A DNA stretch of 64,000 nt from Talinum fruticosum (taxonomy: Eukaryota; Streptophyta; Magnoliopsida; Caryophyllales; Talinaceae): assembly GCA_021018815.1 (NCBI GenBank), contig JAITYX010000034.1:5041001-5105000 (forward strand), read 5' to 3'. The notes under the pieces are model-generated. The model was not told the DNA's origin. It did no database searches and saw only the letters and a program-made list of their open reading frames with translations. Numbering within the stretch: position 1 is the first letter of the stretch; each line of letters begins with the position of its first letter. Both the position numbers and the translations under genes were made by a program. This document shows, in pieces, positions 1 to 11,585 of the stretch.

Positions 1-773
1 ATTGATCGTGCCCTTCAATGTTTTATTTACAAACCAAGGCCGGATATGGCCGACATTAACAACAATAAAGAATTGTTTGCAAATAATATTTGCCATCATT
101 AATATGGACCCGCCCATCAAGTGCCAGTATTTGGTACGCCCAATATCCAGGTTGGTAACCCCGTAACGGTTAACCGCCTTCAACCGGACTATCCGATCGG
201 TGCAGGTGTGTGCACATGCGTTTAGGGAAACCCGATGATCGTAAAGGGATCCATTCGGATAATTAATCGAGTAATAGTTTTACATTATTCACTCCCCTCA
301 TTTACAAATGAATTGAAATGCATGCGCTCAACTTAATTATTTCATTACTATTATTTTACTGCATGATAGTGAACGTATTGAGTTTCGACTCACATTGTGA
401 AAATATTTCCTTGTTTTGTTTTAGGTAAGAATAGTGAAGACGGCAAGTCATAGAAGAATCGTGTTCGAGGCTTAGGGGCTCTAGCTCGCCATGATAACCT
501 TTTGGAGACTCGTACATAGTGTCGTAGATTAGAGCTAGTGAATGTTGGGTTACCCTGTACTTTTGTTCGGCTTTGTACATATTATAGTTTCCTTTTGTTG
601 TTGATCGTTAAATAGAGTAATCTAAGTCGAATAGTTTAGTATCCGACTCCCATTAGCCTTGCCCTTCCGCTGGTAAGGGCGGCGGTGACGCTCCTAAACC
701 TTTTCCGCTGCGCTAATCACTAGTTAGCGGGTTGCTTAGCCTAAACTAGTGATTATGAGTTGGGGGCGTTACA
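1..773. mobile_element. Terminal part of an LTR-type element nested in copia element A; family unknown
   Basis: No credible ORF is present. At 773/774 the sequence changes abruptly into copia pol sequence homologous to element C (around 25350 on the minus strand), so 773 is an insertion boundary. The block ends in GGGGGCGTTACA; read on the minus strand it starts TGTAACGCCCCC, which resembles the LTR starts of many plant gypsy elements. A 12-bp perfect inverted repeat lies just inside the terminus (714-725 and 744-755). The other end is outside the window, so orientation and target duplication cannot be determined. Confidence 0.5.
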
Positions 774-2485
774 CTCCGAATATCATGACTCGGACCGAGC
801 CAGCTCCGGAGCCAACTCAGGATGTTGAAGGCCAAACACACGAGCAAGATCAAACTTATCGGATCACTAAAGATCAACCACTTCAACCCACAAATCCGGT
901 GAACCGGAGAACAGGTAGAGCATTCAAATATGATTCGAGCCACCCACTCAAGAACATCTTGTCCGACATCAACGAGTGGGGTAAGAACACTCTCTTCTTT
1001 GCAAAATCTATGTGCATTCCCTGCGTTCATATCATTAATTGAACCCAGAAATACACTAGAGGCCCTAAATGAACGTGAATGGGTAGAGGCCATATAAGAG
1101 AAACTTAATCAATTTGAGAGAAATCAAGTCCGGACTCGACCAAACGACCTTTTGACCACACAATAATAGGAATCAAATGGGTTTTCAAGAACAAACTAGA
1201 TGAGGATGGGATGATAGTTAGAAATAAGGCTACACTTGTGGCTCAAGGTTACAATCAAGAAGAAGGTATTGATTGTGGGGAAACCTTTACACCGGTTGCT
1301 AGGATTAAGGTAATTAGAATTTTATTTGCATTTGCATCAAGCATGAATATTAAATTGTATCAAATGGATGTCAAATGTGCTTTTCTGAATGGTTTCATTC
1401 AAGAGGAAGTCTATGTTGAGCAACCCCTGGATTTGAAAACTCGGAATTTCCAAATCATGTTTTCAAGTTGCAAAAGGCGTTTTATGGTCTTAAACAAGCT
1501 CCCGGAGCGTGGCATGAAAGACTCGATCGGTTTCTTGGTTGAAAATGATTTTAAAATAGGTCAGATTGACAAAACTCTTTTCATAAAAGCTACGAGGAAA
1601 GACTTTCTTATTGTTCGGATTTATGTTGATGATATAATTTTTGGAGCTACTAATGAAAATCTTTGTCGAGATTTTTCTAAGTTAATAAGACAGGAATTCC
1701 AAATGAGCATGATGCGAGAGCTCAATTTCTTTCTTGGTCTACAAATCAAGAAAGACAAAGATGACATCTATTTTTATCAATTCAAGTATACCAAGGAGTT
1801 GCTTGAAGAAGTATAAGCTTCAAGATGCAAAACATGCATCAACACCAATGAGTAGCTGCATAAAACCGGACTCAAATTAAAAAGGTAAAGCGGTAGATTA
1901 GAAACTCTATCGAGGTATGATTGGATCTACTAAATCTTACATCCAAGTAGGCCGGACATTATGTTTAGTGTATATCTGTCTGCAAGATTTCAAGCTAATC
2001 CAAAAGAATCACATCTCACTACGGCGAAGAGAATTTTTAGATATCTTGCAGGAACTCGGAATCTAGGTCTATGGTTCTTAAGAGACTCAAAACCGACCCT
2101 CACTGGGCACTCGGATGCTGACTATGTTAGATACAAGGTTGATAGAAAGAGCACCTCAGGAGCATGCCAGTTTCTAGGTTAATTCCTTATATCTTGGCAC
2201 TCAAAGAAGCAAAACTCGGTCGCTCTATCAACCGTTGAAGTTGATTACATTGCAGCTGGAGCATGTCTGTGCTCAGATTCTATGGATCAAGCAACACTTG
2301 AAAGATCTTGGATTTTCATTCAAATCAATTCCAATCAAGTGTGACAATCGAGTGCAATCAGCATTACTAAGAATCCAGTCCATTACTCAAAGACAAAGCA
2401 TATTGAGGTCGGGTATCATTTTCCGAGAGATTATTATGAGAAAGGTGATATTGAACTTGAATTCATTCCTATAAAATTTCAATTA
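774..2485 (+). pseudogene. Element A pol remnant: copia RT and RNase H
   Basis: Broken reading frames still encode copia reverse transcriptase. At 1211-1816 the [11 protein letters not shown] and YVEQP stretch and the catalytic [13 protein letters not shown] (near 1618-1655) are visible. At 1961-2182 RNase H sequence follows (HLTTAKRIFRYLAGT, then the SDADY and DRKSTSGACQF motifs). At 2235-2474 the RNase H end follows (LWIKQHLKDLG, IKCDN). The first 270 bases correspond to the integrase/RT linker (NPVNRRTGRAFKY). The segments lie in different frames and are separated by stops, so no full polyprotein can be made from this sequence. RT motifs and order (IN before RT) are diagnostic of Ty1/copia. 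Confidence 0.88.
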
Positions 2486-2828
2486 GTTGATATCTCGGAT
2501 CGGTTTTGTTTTATTAGGAATGAACTTGGCATGATAAATGCATGATTATGTGTTCTTCTAAGTAAAATTATCTTGCATGATTATGTGCTACGTGTTTCAT
2601 TTCCTTGTCTTAATAACCTTTGGTTTAGTTGACCCAGTGATACCGAGCTAGAAGTTATTATCTATTTGCGCTTTCGAGTCACTCGGAGACTTTACTGAGT
2701 TAGACTCGGTTTTTGAGAAAATTGGACTTTAAACTTTTGAAATCATCTCTAGATTAATGGAGAATTTCATAAATTTCTTTTAAAATTTCTCTTTTCTCTC
2801 TTTCTACCGCGCGCATCGATCAGCGAAC
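2486..2828 (+). other. Spacer between pol and the env-like ORF in element A
   Basis: It holds no ORF worth reporting. The first 60 bases match the pol end of element B (20610-20690). The remainder is AT-rich and leads into the promoter-like module. Confidence 0.6.
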
Positions 2829-2957
2829 TAACCGTTGGAAGACAGGACACTGGAATTCTAACCGTTGGAGAGCGGAACAGTACACTACCGGTCCGAGGAG
2901 ATCGTTGGAGGTTTGGGTCGAACGAATACTGAAGAACATTCCTGTTGCTATAAATAG
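2829..2957 (+). promoter_or_regulatory. Putative internal promoter of element A: two AACGG/MSA-type boxes and a TATA box
   Basis: TAACCGTTGGA occurs twice (2829-2839 and 2859-2869). On the minus strand each reads TCCAACGGTTA, which fits the plant M-phase activator consensus (YCYAACGGYYA, bound by MYB3R factors). CTATAAATAG follows at 2948-2957, about 200 bases before the env-like ATG at 3156. Elements B and E have the same layout at the equivalent place, and the LTR promoters of the family combine AACGG boxes with the same TATA sequence. That it drives transcription is an inference. Confidence 0.45.
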
Positions 2958-3060
2958 CATCCCTTTTCCTTCATTTTGATACTTTAATCTCTGCTAACCT
3001 AAACTCTCGCGCACTTACTCTTGCAATCTAAGCTCTCAAGCGTTCTCAACACTCTCAGTG

Positions 3061-3069
3061 CTCTCTCTC

Positions 3070-3118
<49 letters not shown>

Positions 3119-3120
3119 TT
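3061..3120 (+). repeat. (CT)n microsatellite in the env-like 5' leader
   Basis: About 60 bases of nearly pure CT dinucleotides lie between the internal TATA box and the env-like start. Element B has a shorter CT-rich run at the equivalent place (around 21200-21225). Confidence 0.9.
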
Positions 3121-3155
3121 TCGAGTTCACTCTCTTTCTCTCAAACATCTCAACC

Positions 3156-4579
3156 ATGCCTAAGAGCGGTTCCATTCCGGACTTTTTAGGGTCTGCAGCA
3201 AAGAAGCCTAGAACCAAGAACCAAGAGGGTCCTTCTAACCCCTCCAAAATCCTAGTCACCTAACATCTTACGTTGGATGACAAGTTCTTTCAAACCACAA
3301 CCTTTTCGTGGTTGAAACACATCAAAACCACCGGTGTTTATAACTTTCTATATTTTAGTGAGTTCATATACCCGGAACTCGTTGCTCGAGTTCTACTCAA
3401 ACCTTTCTTGCTCCGAGGTATCATTACCTCATGAATTCGCAACACTCGTGGTACGCATAAATCTCTCCCTCCTCTTTCATGTTTTCAAAGTCTCTTCTAT
3501 CTTTCTCAACAAGCAACCCCATCCCCTTCAACGAGGTTGCTGATGAATTCTTCGAAAAATACGCCAAGGAAGTCCCTAAGTCATGCAAGAATTTTTCATT
3601 GACTTATATGAAGACCGAGGCTAGACTTTTATGTTTCTTGCTGATGAGAACTTTCTTTTCTCATCATTCAAGCAAAGAGAATCCTAACTCAAAGATTCTC
3701 AAAGCTTTGTTTGACATTCTTGAGGTATACAACGTAGACCTCTTTCCCACTATAATCGACCGGATGGCCACCGTGCCAGCTCGGACAAATAAATCCACCC
3801 CTCTTCCTTTTGGAGCCCTTCTTACCCTTGTTTATAAAAAATTTAAAGTTCCGCTCCCTCGGACCCAAACAAAGTGTCCGAGGTCTGTCATCGTTGTTAG
3901 TAGAAAAGAGCTTCTTGGATAGGGGTACCAGGAAACCCAACCTCGGTGTCCGGGTTCATAGCTCATAACCGAGGCAACCTTCCCTCCGCCTCGGACTCGG
4001 ACTCACCTCTCACTCCCTCCTCCACCTGGCGGTGCTTCCACCTTAGGTCCCCTCTTCCAAGCAGTTGTTGCTTTGTCTACAGCACTAATAGACAAGCTCA
4101 CTTCGTGTCCGCGGAAATTCGGGACACTCTCCGCTTCTTCAAAGCTGTTCTTTAGAACATGACCATCCACCAAAAACGGCCCAATCTCGGATTCGAGAGA
4201 AACAATATGTGCTTCTAGAAAGGAAGAATCTGGTTAAGGAGCAACATGAGATGCTTGAGCTCCTACGAGAGAGGCGATCGAAGGCCACTCAGGACCCGGA
4301 CAACTCATACACGTCCGAAGAGTTCTCTAGCCCTGCCAATTCTCCATCCGAGAAGCGAGTTGAAGATGGAGGGAAGGCTGCGGCTGAAGTAGCTCTTTTT
4401 GAGGAGCGAGGAGGAAGGGAAGGAAGAGGAGAAGAAGGAAGAAGCCGAGGAGAAGGAAGAAGCCAAGGGACGAGGTGCTGCAGCCTCCTCAACCGGAACT
4501 AATAAGCTCGAGACAGCAGTGTGAGTGAGTGAGATGGCCTTGCGGATGTTGGATAGTCCGTAGCAGTCAAGCTAGAAGA
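3156..4579 (+). pseudogene. Element A env-like (third) ORF, 5' part
   Basis: It starts at ATG 3156 with MPKSGSIPDF, matching MPKRGNHPDF in elements B and E. Broken frames then encode the family's conserved block: LDDKFFQTTTFSWLKHI, then YPELV and a VRINLSLLF stretch near 3450, then an ADEFFEKYAKEVP stretch near 3550. The C-terminal third is rich in E, R, K and S. Position after pol in a copia element matches the env-like ORF of Sireviruses. The conserved block also resembles the plant transposon-protein domain found in such ORFs. No membrane-fusion function can be shown. The frame is broken repeatedly and is cut by element N at 4580. Confidence 0.7.
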
Positions 4580-4584
4580 AGCAC
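4580..4584. repeat. Target-site duplication AGCAC, left copy (element N)
   Basis: AGCAC directly precedes the left LTR of element N and is repeated at 10899-10903 after the right LTR. This dates N as an insertion into element A. Confidence 0.85.
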
Positions 4585-5992
4585 TCGTTAGGAAGAATTA
4601 AGTTCTATAATTATAACCGCAAGTGCACGACGTAGTTGTAGTTAGCCCGCAAGCACCGAGTCGTGTCCACAGAGAGTTGTGTTTCAAATATCAAAGCTAA
4701 CTTAAACTTTTTATCTAGGCAAATCAACACAGATGAGATATGCATGGTGATTAAACTAACCTACAAAGAAAATAAAAATATGCTCGGGTTGTGATTTTAC
4801 CACTTAATAAACTAACTAATCAAGACAAGCCTAAACCTAACCAAGTCTATGTAAGCATTTAGGAGTGGTCGGTTGCACCATCAAAGGCCACTCAAGCCAC
4901 ACTTTCGAGGGTCATGAGCTAATTTAATTGTTCTAATCACATACTTTCGTGGGGTTAGCCCAATTACACTACAAGAGTAGCAACATATGGACCTAGCTAG
5001 GATTCGGGCTATTTTCATGCTAAAATTCCTTCTATCCACTTTGCCCACACTAGTAATTGACTCCACCTTTCAGTGCTAGACCAATCACCAAAATATCAAG
5101 ATGAAAATCTCTTTCGGGCATTTCATTAAACACGTAGTGGGCATGAGAAACAATCCCAAATAACAAGCATAAACTAGTTGGGTTAAGGCCTAAACAAGAT
5201 TAATTAGCCATTAGGAACGCTAATCACAACCAAAGCAATCAACTTTAATAACTAATTAACATAAAAACATGAAACAAAAATAAAAACTACACTAAAGAAC
5301 AAATTAACACAAACCGACTTGAACAAGAACATAAACTAGATAATTAAACTCAAGCATGAAAACAATTAATAAATCTAACTATAATTAACATCTAGACTAA
5401 TAAAACTTGAATCTTGAAACTAAATTGAACAATCAAAGTATTAAACTAGAAATAAACAAGAAGAGAGAAAGAGAAAACTTATGCTTGAATTGAAATTGAA
5501 GGCTTGAATACAAAATCTTGTACAAAACACTACACTAATCTCCCCCTAATGGGATTTTATTTTGGTTAAGCAAGAACCCTAGGAGGTCCCTAAAATCCCT
5601 AAAAATCAAGCTCCCTTAAATTAGAGCCGAAATTGTCCTTTTATAACCTGTAAAAACCGAGAAAAATCAGAACCGGGAAGTTGCACCGCCGTGCGGGTTC
5701 CGCACGGGTACTGTGCGGGTTTCGAAAGCTTCAGGTCGGTTCACATAGTTGTGGAAGTTCTGCATTGGTACTCGTGCGACTTCGCACAGTTGTGCGAAGT
5801 TGCATTGCCCCTGTGCACACCATTATCTTCTTCGTTTTGCTTCCTTTTTGGCTCAAACTTTTTGTTATTATCTCGATTTGATTTATTACCTACAAAAGTA
5901 AGAAAAACAAGTAAAAATCCTAAAATTAAATTATTTTTAAGTGAAAAACTAAGTAAATAATGGTATAAATGACGTAATATTTGGACCGAACA
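4585..5992 (-). repeat. Element N left LTR (3' LTR in element orientation)
   Basis: It is homologous along its length to 9491-10898. It ends in CCGAACA. Its first bases read TCGTTAGG where the other copy has TGTTAGG; the extra C falls exactly where AGCAC plus TG would create CTG. Confidence 0.9.
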
Positions 5993-7923
5993 AATACCCC
6001 TACACCTAGCTTTTGCTTGTCCTCGAGCAAAACAAAAATAAATAAAACCTAACTCACTTTTGCAGGAATCGCTATTGCACTTAGCACGTGCAATAATCCC
6101 TTTAAACCCCTTGACAGCCCAAGTGGACGAGTGAGGTCTCGTGAGGGTTTGTAGAAGATATACCTATAAAATCTTGAAAAAGAACAAGAAAAGAGAAAGA
6201 GAAAATAGAAAATCTTTTTGGTTTTTCGAAAATTTTTACAAACATATATACAAAGTGGGAACTAATCGTACACAAAGTGGGAATGTGCAATAAAGACAAT
6301 GCACACATCAAGACACTTGATCCTCCATTGATGACATCCACATACCAATTTTTCACCCCAAACAGTAAATAATGAGTAACTTAGATTGGTAGAACCTCAC
6401 TTTAGGGTAAAGTGGATCACTCTCACTCATGTGTTTAGAAAATATAATGAGGGTTCACTCAAAACTCATTCCAATAGCGCGAGTGTAACATAAGCTTGGT
6501 CATACTCTCAATTCTCCACCACTATGTAGGCAAAATGCAAATGCAATCAAGAGGACTTTTACGGGTTGTAGGGGCTAAGGTTCATGGGTAAGAATGGAAA
6601 TCAATTTGGAAAATGTGGAGCTAAATAGCCAAAACCTAATGACTAAGGAGCAAAAAATACTTCCAAATATGACTTAAAACTTCTCTCCCAATTCACCTTT
6701 TTCAAGCACAAATAAACCCCAAGAAAACATAAGGAATGAACATAACAACTTTTGAACTTTCCTCATGCCAATCACTTATTCTTTTTTTTTCACTTTTTTC
6801 TTTTTTGTTTTGTTTTTTTGTTTTTGTTTTAAAAACAAATACTATTGGCATGGGAATCATGAACACAACTCAATTCCGAAGGGTCTATGAACCTCTAGGG
6901 GACACATCTAACTTTTCATTAATATAAATCCCCTTTTCAAACCACAGAAACAAACAAAACACAATTTATACAACCTAAAACTAACCATCTCAAGGACCTG
7001 GCTTAGGTATAGGAAATATATATGGGTCAAGGGTAAAGTGGATGTAGATATAACAAAGAATAGGTTTAAAGCTCAAAGGGCTAGGAAAAAGGGTATATAT
7101 AGTAGGGTGACTTTCTGGCTCATGTAGTTTGAAAACAAATGAATGAATGCCTCTATCATATTACATAATGCGAATGCCAAATGTGATTTCAAAGAGAGAC
7201 AAAACAAGTTCTAGAGGAAATGCACCAAGGAAGAGTCACACATGAAATGAAATATGAAACTCAAATTAATGAATTAGTCTATAAGGCTCAAAATCTCACT
7301 GGTTCCTCTACCAAAGTCAAACTAGCTCAATAATAGAATGTCGGGATTCAAAAGGGACATAGAATGACATATTTTGTATCAAAGTCTATTATATATATCA
7401 TAAATATATACAAACTAAAAGCCAAGTAACAACTCAAAATTAATCAAAATGCCACAGACTCCCCAAAAATAATTTTTAAAATCAAAATCTTTTTGCAATT
7501 TTGAAAATTTTGAAATTTTTTTTCTTTTTCAAAATATTGAAGCATGGCTTCTCCTCCCCAACACCTAAATCCCATAATGTCCTCATTGGGAGCCAAGGAG
7601 CAACCACACCAACAAAATAGACTCAATCACATACAAAAACACTATTACAAAAAACAAAACAAAAGCAAAAACATAACATGAATATATACATATGGGTGAT
7701 CATGGCCATCATCCAAAAGCAAAAATAAAACAAAATCTCAACAATATCCAAAGTTTATCTTCAAAATGATTACCCCACAAAAGCACAATCCTAAATATCC
7801 ATAACTAAAAATAGAAAAAAAAGAAATACAAAGAATATATATATATATATAAAAGAAAAAGAGAAAGAGAGGGAACGAGTATACCAGAGTTAGGTGTTGG
7901 GTTCACCTAAACTAATGCCTCCT

Positions 7924-7962
<39 letters not shown>

Positions 7963-8415
7963 AAAAGAGAAAGAGAGGGAACGAGTATACCGAGGTTAGG
8001 TGTTGGGTTCACCTAAACTAATGCCTCCTAAGTACTAAGAAGGCTTGAGGAGCATCAGCTACTCCTCCTCATCTCAAGATTAAACTCCAACTCGGATGTT
8101 GTCGAGCTCTAAAGAGCTTATCAAATACCTAAGCACAAAACTCGGACAAATGGAAGTAAGAGAATATAAGTAAAATTATATCAATGAAATTCAATGTCCT
8201 CTTAAACTTATCACATGACTTAGAAAAATCAAAAGAGTGATCAAAGAAGCAAGTCCACATGATTTTTCTAGGCATGTCCTCTAGGTAAGCATGAAAAGGG
8301 TCAAAAGAGGGAATGTAACCTCCAAAGGTACCTAGGGACACAATATTGTCAACCATATCCCCTCAAACATGTCAACTGATTTATTCACATGCCTACATCC
8401 AAATCAGAATCACAA
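5993..8415 (-). other. Element N internal region without recognisable genes
   Basis: It is AT-rich and has only short chance ORFs. Next to the left LTR the minus strand reads GGTGTAGGGGTATT, the likely polypurine tract. A homopolymer T run lies near 6780-6830 and a tandem duplication at 7835-8036. I see no pol motif. Confidence 0.6.
7835..8036. repeat. Tandem duplication (106-bp period) with (AT)n
   Basis: A block of (AT)n, then AAAAGAAAAAGAGAAAG, then GGTTCACCTAAACTAATGCC is present twice. The purine-rich part begins at 7851 and again at 7957. The copies differ mainly in AT-run length and at CCAGAGTT versus CCGAGGTT. Confidence 0.85.
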
Positions 8416-9340
8416 ATCATATAATAGTCAGTAGGCTCACAAAAATGGTACTTGGGGGAAGGGGACGGTGGGGAACAAGTAGGGAAGTAGGGATCAAAGA
8501 AAGTGGATTGGGGAACACATGATCATCAACATCAAGACTAGTGGGCAATGCCTCGACCACAACCACCTCACATGACTCCCCTAAAGGAGTCTCCCGATCA
8601 AACACCTCAACTACAACATCTTTTCATTCACAATATAAATCATCCTCACCATCTAAACTAGCACCAACACCAAAGGCAGATTCAGTGTTGTCCCTATGTG
8701 TACTAGGTAAGGGTGGAACAACTGTGGGTAGTGAAGTAAAGGGAGGGTCAATCTCTTTCTCTAGTCCGGACTCTAAAGAAAAGGAGGACTCATCATCATC
8801 ATCATCATCATCATAGAAAAATGCCTCAATTTTAGCGAGAACTAAGACTAAGGTCGGTTTCATGTGATAGGTCGGACTCCCTAATCTTAGTAAGACATGC
8901 AAGTTGCTCATTTTGTTCATCCATAGGCCTTATCAATTTAGAAATATCAGCATACTGTTCAGGAGATGAAATATAAGGACAAGAACTATTATTATGATAA
9001 GAAGAGTTACACTTTTCACACCAAAGACGGTATGATCGAGAATACAAAGGGATTGGATGTAAGATTTGGCATGATAAGCACAAGGGTCGGGACATCAAAA
9101 TCCAGAATCGGTACATGCCTTTTCAAATTCACAACTATCTCAAGCAATCCATTCAAGTAAATCCCAAGCTTTATCAACACTTTTATCACAAAAATCCCAA
9201 TAGTCTAAAAGAGCACGAGTTTCACTATTCACACCCTCATAGACAACATTTAATACTTCCCATTTCTCCAAACAGTTATCGAGAAAAGCAAGAAGAGCAT
9301 TAAGTCGATCAAAGTACGGATACAACAATTCGTGCTCATA
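8416..9340 (-). pseudogene. Element N gag remnant
   Basis: Minus-strand fragments read from 9328 down to 8417. The first (9328-9140) has LDNCLEKWEVLN then YEGVNSETRALLDYWDF and AWDLLEWIA. This matches the general pattern of plant gypsy gag proteins (YxGL...TRxLLDxxxGG...A..LLE.IA) although the glycines are lost. The next (9116-8832) has CEKC followed 18 residues later by CPYI, a possible degenerate zinc-binding region. The last parts are acidic (a run of seven Asp near 8800) and have no known domain. Frames are interrupted, so this is not a functional gene. Confidence 0.5.
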
Positions 9341-9466
9341 CTGCGGTTAATGGTAAGTAGACATGTTTTCAATTTTTTTTTGAATTTTTTTTTTGAATTT
9401 TTGGGATTTGTCAATTAAATGCGTAGTCTAGAATGCTCAAGTAAGCTCCAATATTGAAATGAATAA

Positions 9467-9484
9467 CTCCCCGCAACGGTGCCA
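9467..9484 (-). promoter_or_regulatory. Primer-binding site of element N (tRNA-Asp type, degenerate)
   Basis: The minus strand reads TGGCACCGTTGCGGGGAG six bases from the right LTR. The usual tRNA-Asp site is TGGCGCCGTTGCCGGGGA; one base is substituted and one C missing. Confidence 0.75.
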
Positions 9485-9490
9485 AAAACT

Positions 9491-10898
9491 TGTTAGGAAA
9501 AATTAAGTTCTAAAATTATAACCGTAAGTGCACAACGCAGCTTGTAGTTAGCCGGCAAGCACGGGTCGTGCCCACAGAGAGTTGTGTTTCAAATATCAAA
9601 GCTAACTCAAACTTTTTATCTAGGCGAATCAACACAGATGAGATATGCATGGTGATTAAACTAACCTACAAAGAAAATAAAAATATGCTCGGGTTGTGAT
9701 TTTACCACTTAATAAACTAACTAATCAAGACAAGCCTAAACCTAACCAAGTCTATGCAAGAATTTAGGAGTGGTCGGTTGCACCATCATAGGTCACTCAA
9801 GCTACACTTTCGAGGATTATGAGCTAATTTAATTGTTCTAACCATCTACTTTCATGGGGTTAGCCCAATTAGACTACAAAAGTAGCAACCTATGGACCTA
9901 GCTAGGATTCGGGCTATTTTCATGCTAAAATTCCTTCTATCCACTTTGCCCACACTAGTAATTGACTCGCACCTTTCGGTGATAGACCAATCACCCAAAT
10001 ATCAAGATGAAAATCTCTTTCGGGCATTTCATTGAACACGTGGTGGGCATGAGAAACAATATCAATTAACAAGCATAAACTAGTTAGGTTAAGGCCTAAA
10101 TAAGATTAATTAGCCATTAGGAAGGCTAATCACAACCAAAGCAAACAACTTTAACAACTGATTGACATAAAAACATGAAACAAAAATAAAAACTACACTA
10201 AAGAACAAACTAACACAAACCGACTTGAACAAGAACATAAACTAGATAATTAAACTCAAGCATGAAAATAATTAATAAATCTAACTATCATTAACACCTA
10301 GACTAATAAAAATTGAATCTTGAAACTAAATTAAACAATCAAAGTATTAAACTAGAAATACAAAAGAAGAGAGAAAGAGAAAACTTATGCTTGAATTGAC
10401 ATTGAAGGCTTGAATCCAAAATCTTGTACAAAACACTACAATAATATCCCCCTAATGGGGTTTTATTTTGGTTAAGCAAGAACCCTAAGAGATCCCTAAA
10501 ATCCCTAAAAACCGAGCTCCCTTAAATTAGAGCCAAAATTGTCCTTTTATAACTTGTAAAAACCAAGAAAAATCGAAGCCGAGATGTTGCACGGCCGTGC
10601 AGGTTCTCGCACGGATACCGTGCAGGTTTCGAAAGCTTCAGTCGGTTCGAACACCTATGCAGGTTCTACACTCGGTACTGTGCCACTTCGCGCAACTGTG
10701 CGAAGTTGCACTGCCCCTGTGCGCACCATTATCTTCCTCGTTTTGCTTCCTTTTTGGCTCAAACTTTTGCTATTGTTTCAATTTGATTTATTACCTACAA
10801 AAGTAAGAAAAACAATTAAAAATCCTAAAATTAAATAATTTTTTAAGTCAAAAACTAAGTAAATAAGTTTATAAATGACATAATATTTAGACCGAACA
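9491..10898 (-). repeat. Element N right LTR (5' LTR in element orientation)
   Basis: It is 1408 bp, begins TGTTAGG and ends GAACA, and is homologous to 4585-5992. It is followed by the target duplication AGCAC. Confidence 0.9.
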
Positions 10899-10903
10899 AG
10901 CAC
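10899..10903. repeat. Target-site duplication AGCAC, right copy (element N)
   Basis: It matches 4580-4584. Element A env-like sequence resumes immediately after it. Confidence 0.85.
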
Positions 10904-11135
10904 CTCCCTCTATCACGTTTCAAGAGGATGAGCCTCTGGATGACCTAGTTCCGAGTCGGCCACTCGGAGCTAAGCCACTTCCAGAGATACCGAGTCTGCC
11001 GCCGCCCAAATTTTCAACATCATCCCAAGAATACCAGCTTAGGCGCACTCGCACGCTTATCCGCCTCAACTCGGACATCCCTAAATCTACCATCTTGATT
11101 TCTTTTTCTCCTATTTTATTTTTTTCCAAACATTA
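10904..11135 (+). pseudogene. Element A env-like ORF, 3' part
   Basis: The plus frame reads FQEDEPLDDLVPSRPLG and continues to a TAA at 11133-11135 through a proline- and arginine-rich tail. This corresponds to the C-terminal region of the env-like ORF of element B (about 22690-22930). Element N separates it from the 5' part. Confidence 0.5.
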
Positions 11136-11585
11136 ATTGTATCAGCTTGATACATTCTTCCCTATTTTTTGTTTTTTTTTTTTTTTTGCTGTAAGGCAAG
11201 GGGGAAAATAATAGAAAATTGTTGTCTTGTTTAGGGGAGTTCTCTCACCCTCTTTTATGTGTATTTTCCTTGTTTTCCGTATATATATGAATGAAGTTGT
11301 AATTTCGAGCATACCGATTTCCGAGTTCACTCTTTCCGAGTTTAAATTTCTTATTATTTAGTTCCGCTCCGAGCTCGCATTTGTTTTTCCTCTATTTTAC
11401 TCGATATAATTACTCACGATTCTTAAGCTATATGAGTTATCTGCGTAAATATTCTAAGTACGAATCACGTCACTCATTACTCTATATTTTGAGATATTCC
11501 ACTAAGTAAGAATGAAAACTCATGATTATTTTACGAACAATGTCTCTATCTAAGCATGGAATGCCTTTCATCAAAACGGGGAGAT
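11136..11585 (+). promoter_or_regulatory. Element A 3' UTR with an upstream purine tract and the true polypurine tract
   Basis: AAGGCAAGGGGGAAAATAA near 11193 is an upstream purine tract, matching AGGCAAGGGGGAGAAAT at 23061 in element B. The polypurine tract AAAACGGGGAGAT ends at 11585, directly before the LTR. Several purine tracts in the 3' UTR are a known Sirevirus feature. Confidence 0.7.

Larger units (their letters stand above)
4585..10898 (-). mobile_element. Element N: non-autonomous Ty3/gypsy-type LTR retrotransposon
   Basis: Two direct LTRs of 1408 bp each (4585-5992 and 9491-10898) enclose about 3.5 kb. Inside the right LTR the minus strand reads TGGCACCGTTGCGGGGAG, close to the tRNA-Asp primer-binding site used by many plant gypsy elements, which fixes the orientation as minus. 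Only gag-like fragments are recognisable; protease, RT and integrase are absent. It therefore resembles a LARD-type element that needs an autonomous partner. A 5-bp target duplication flanks it. Confidence 0.85.
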
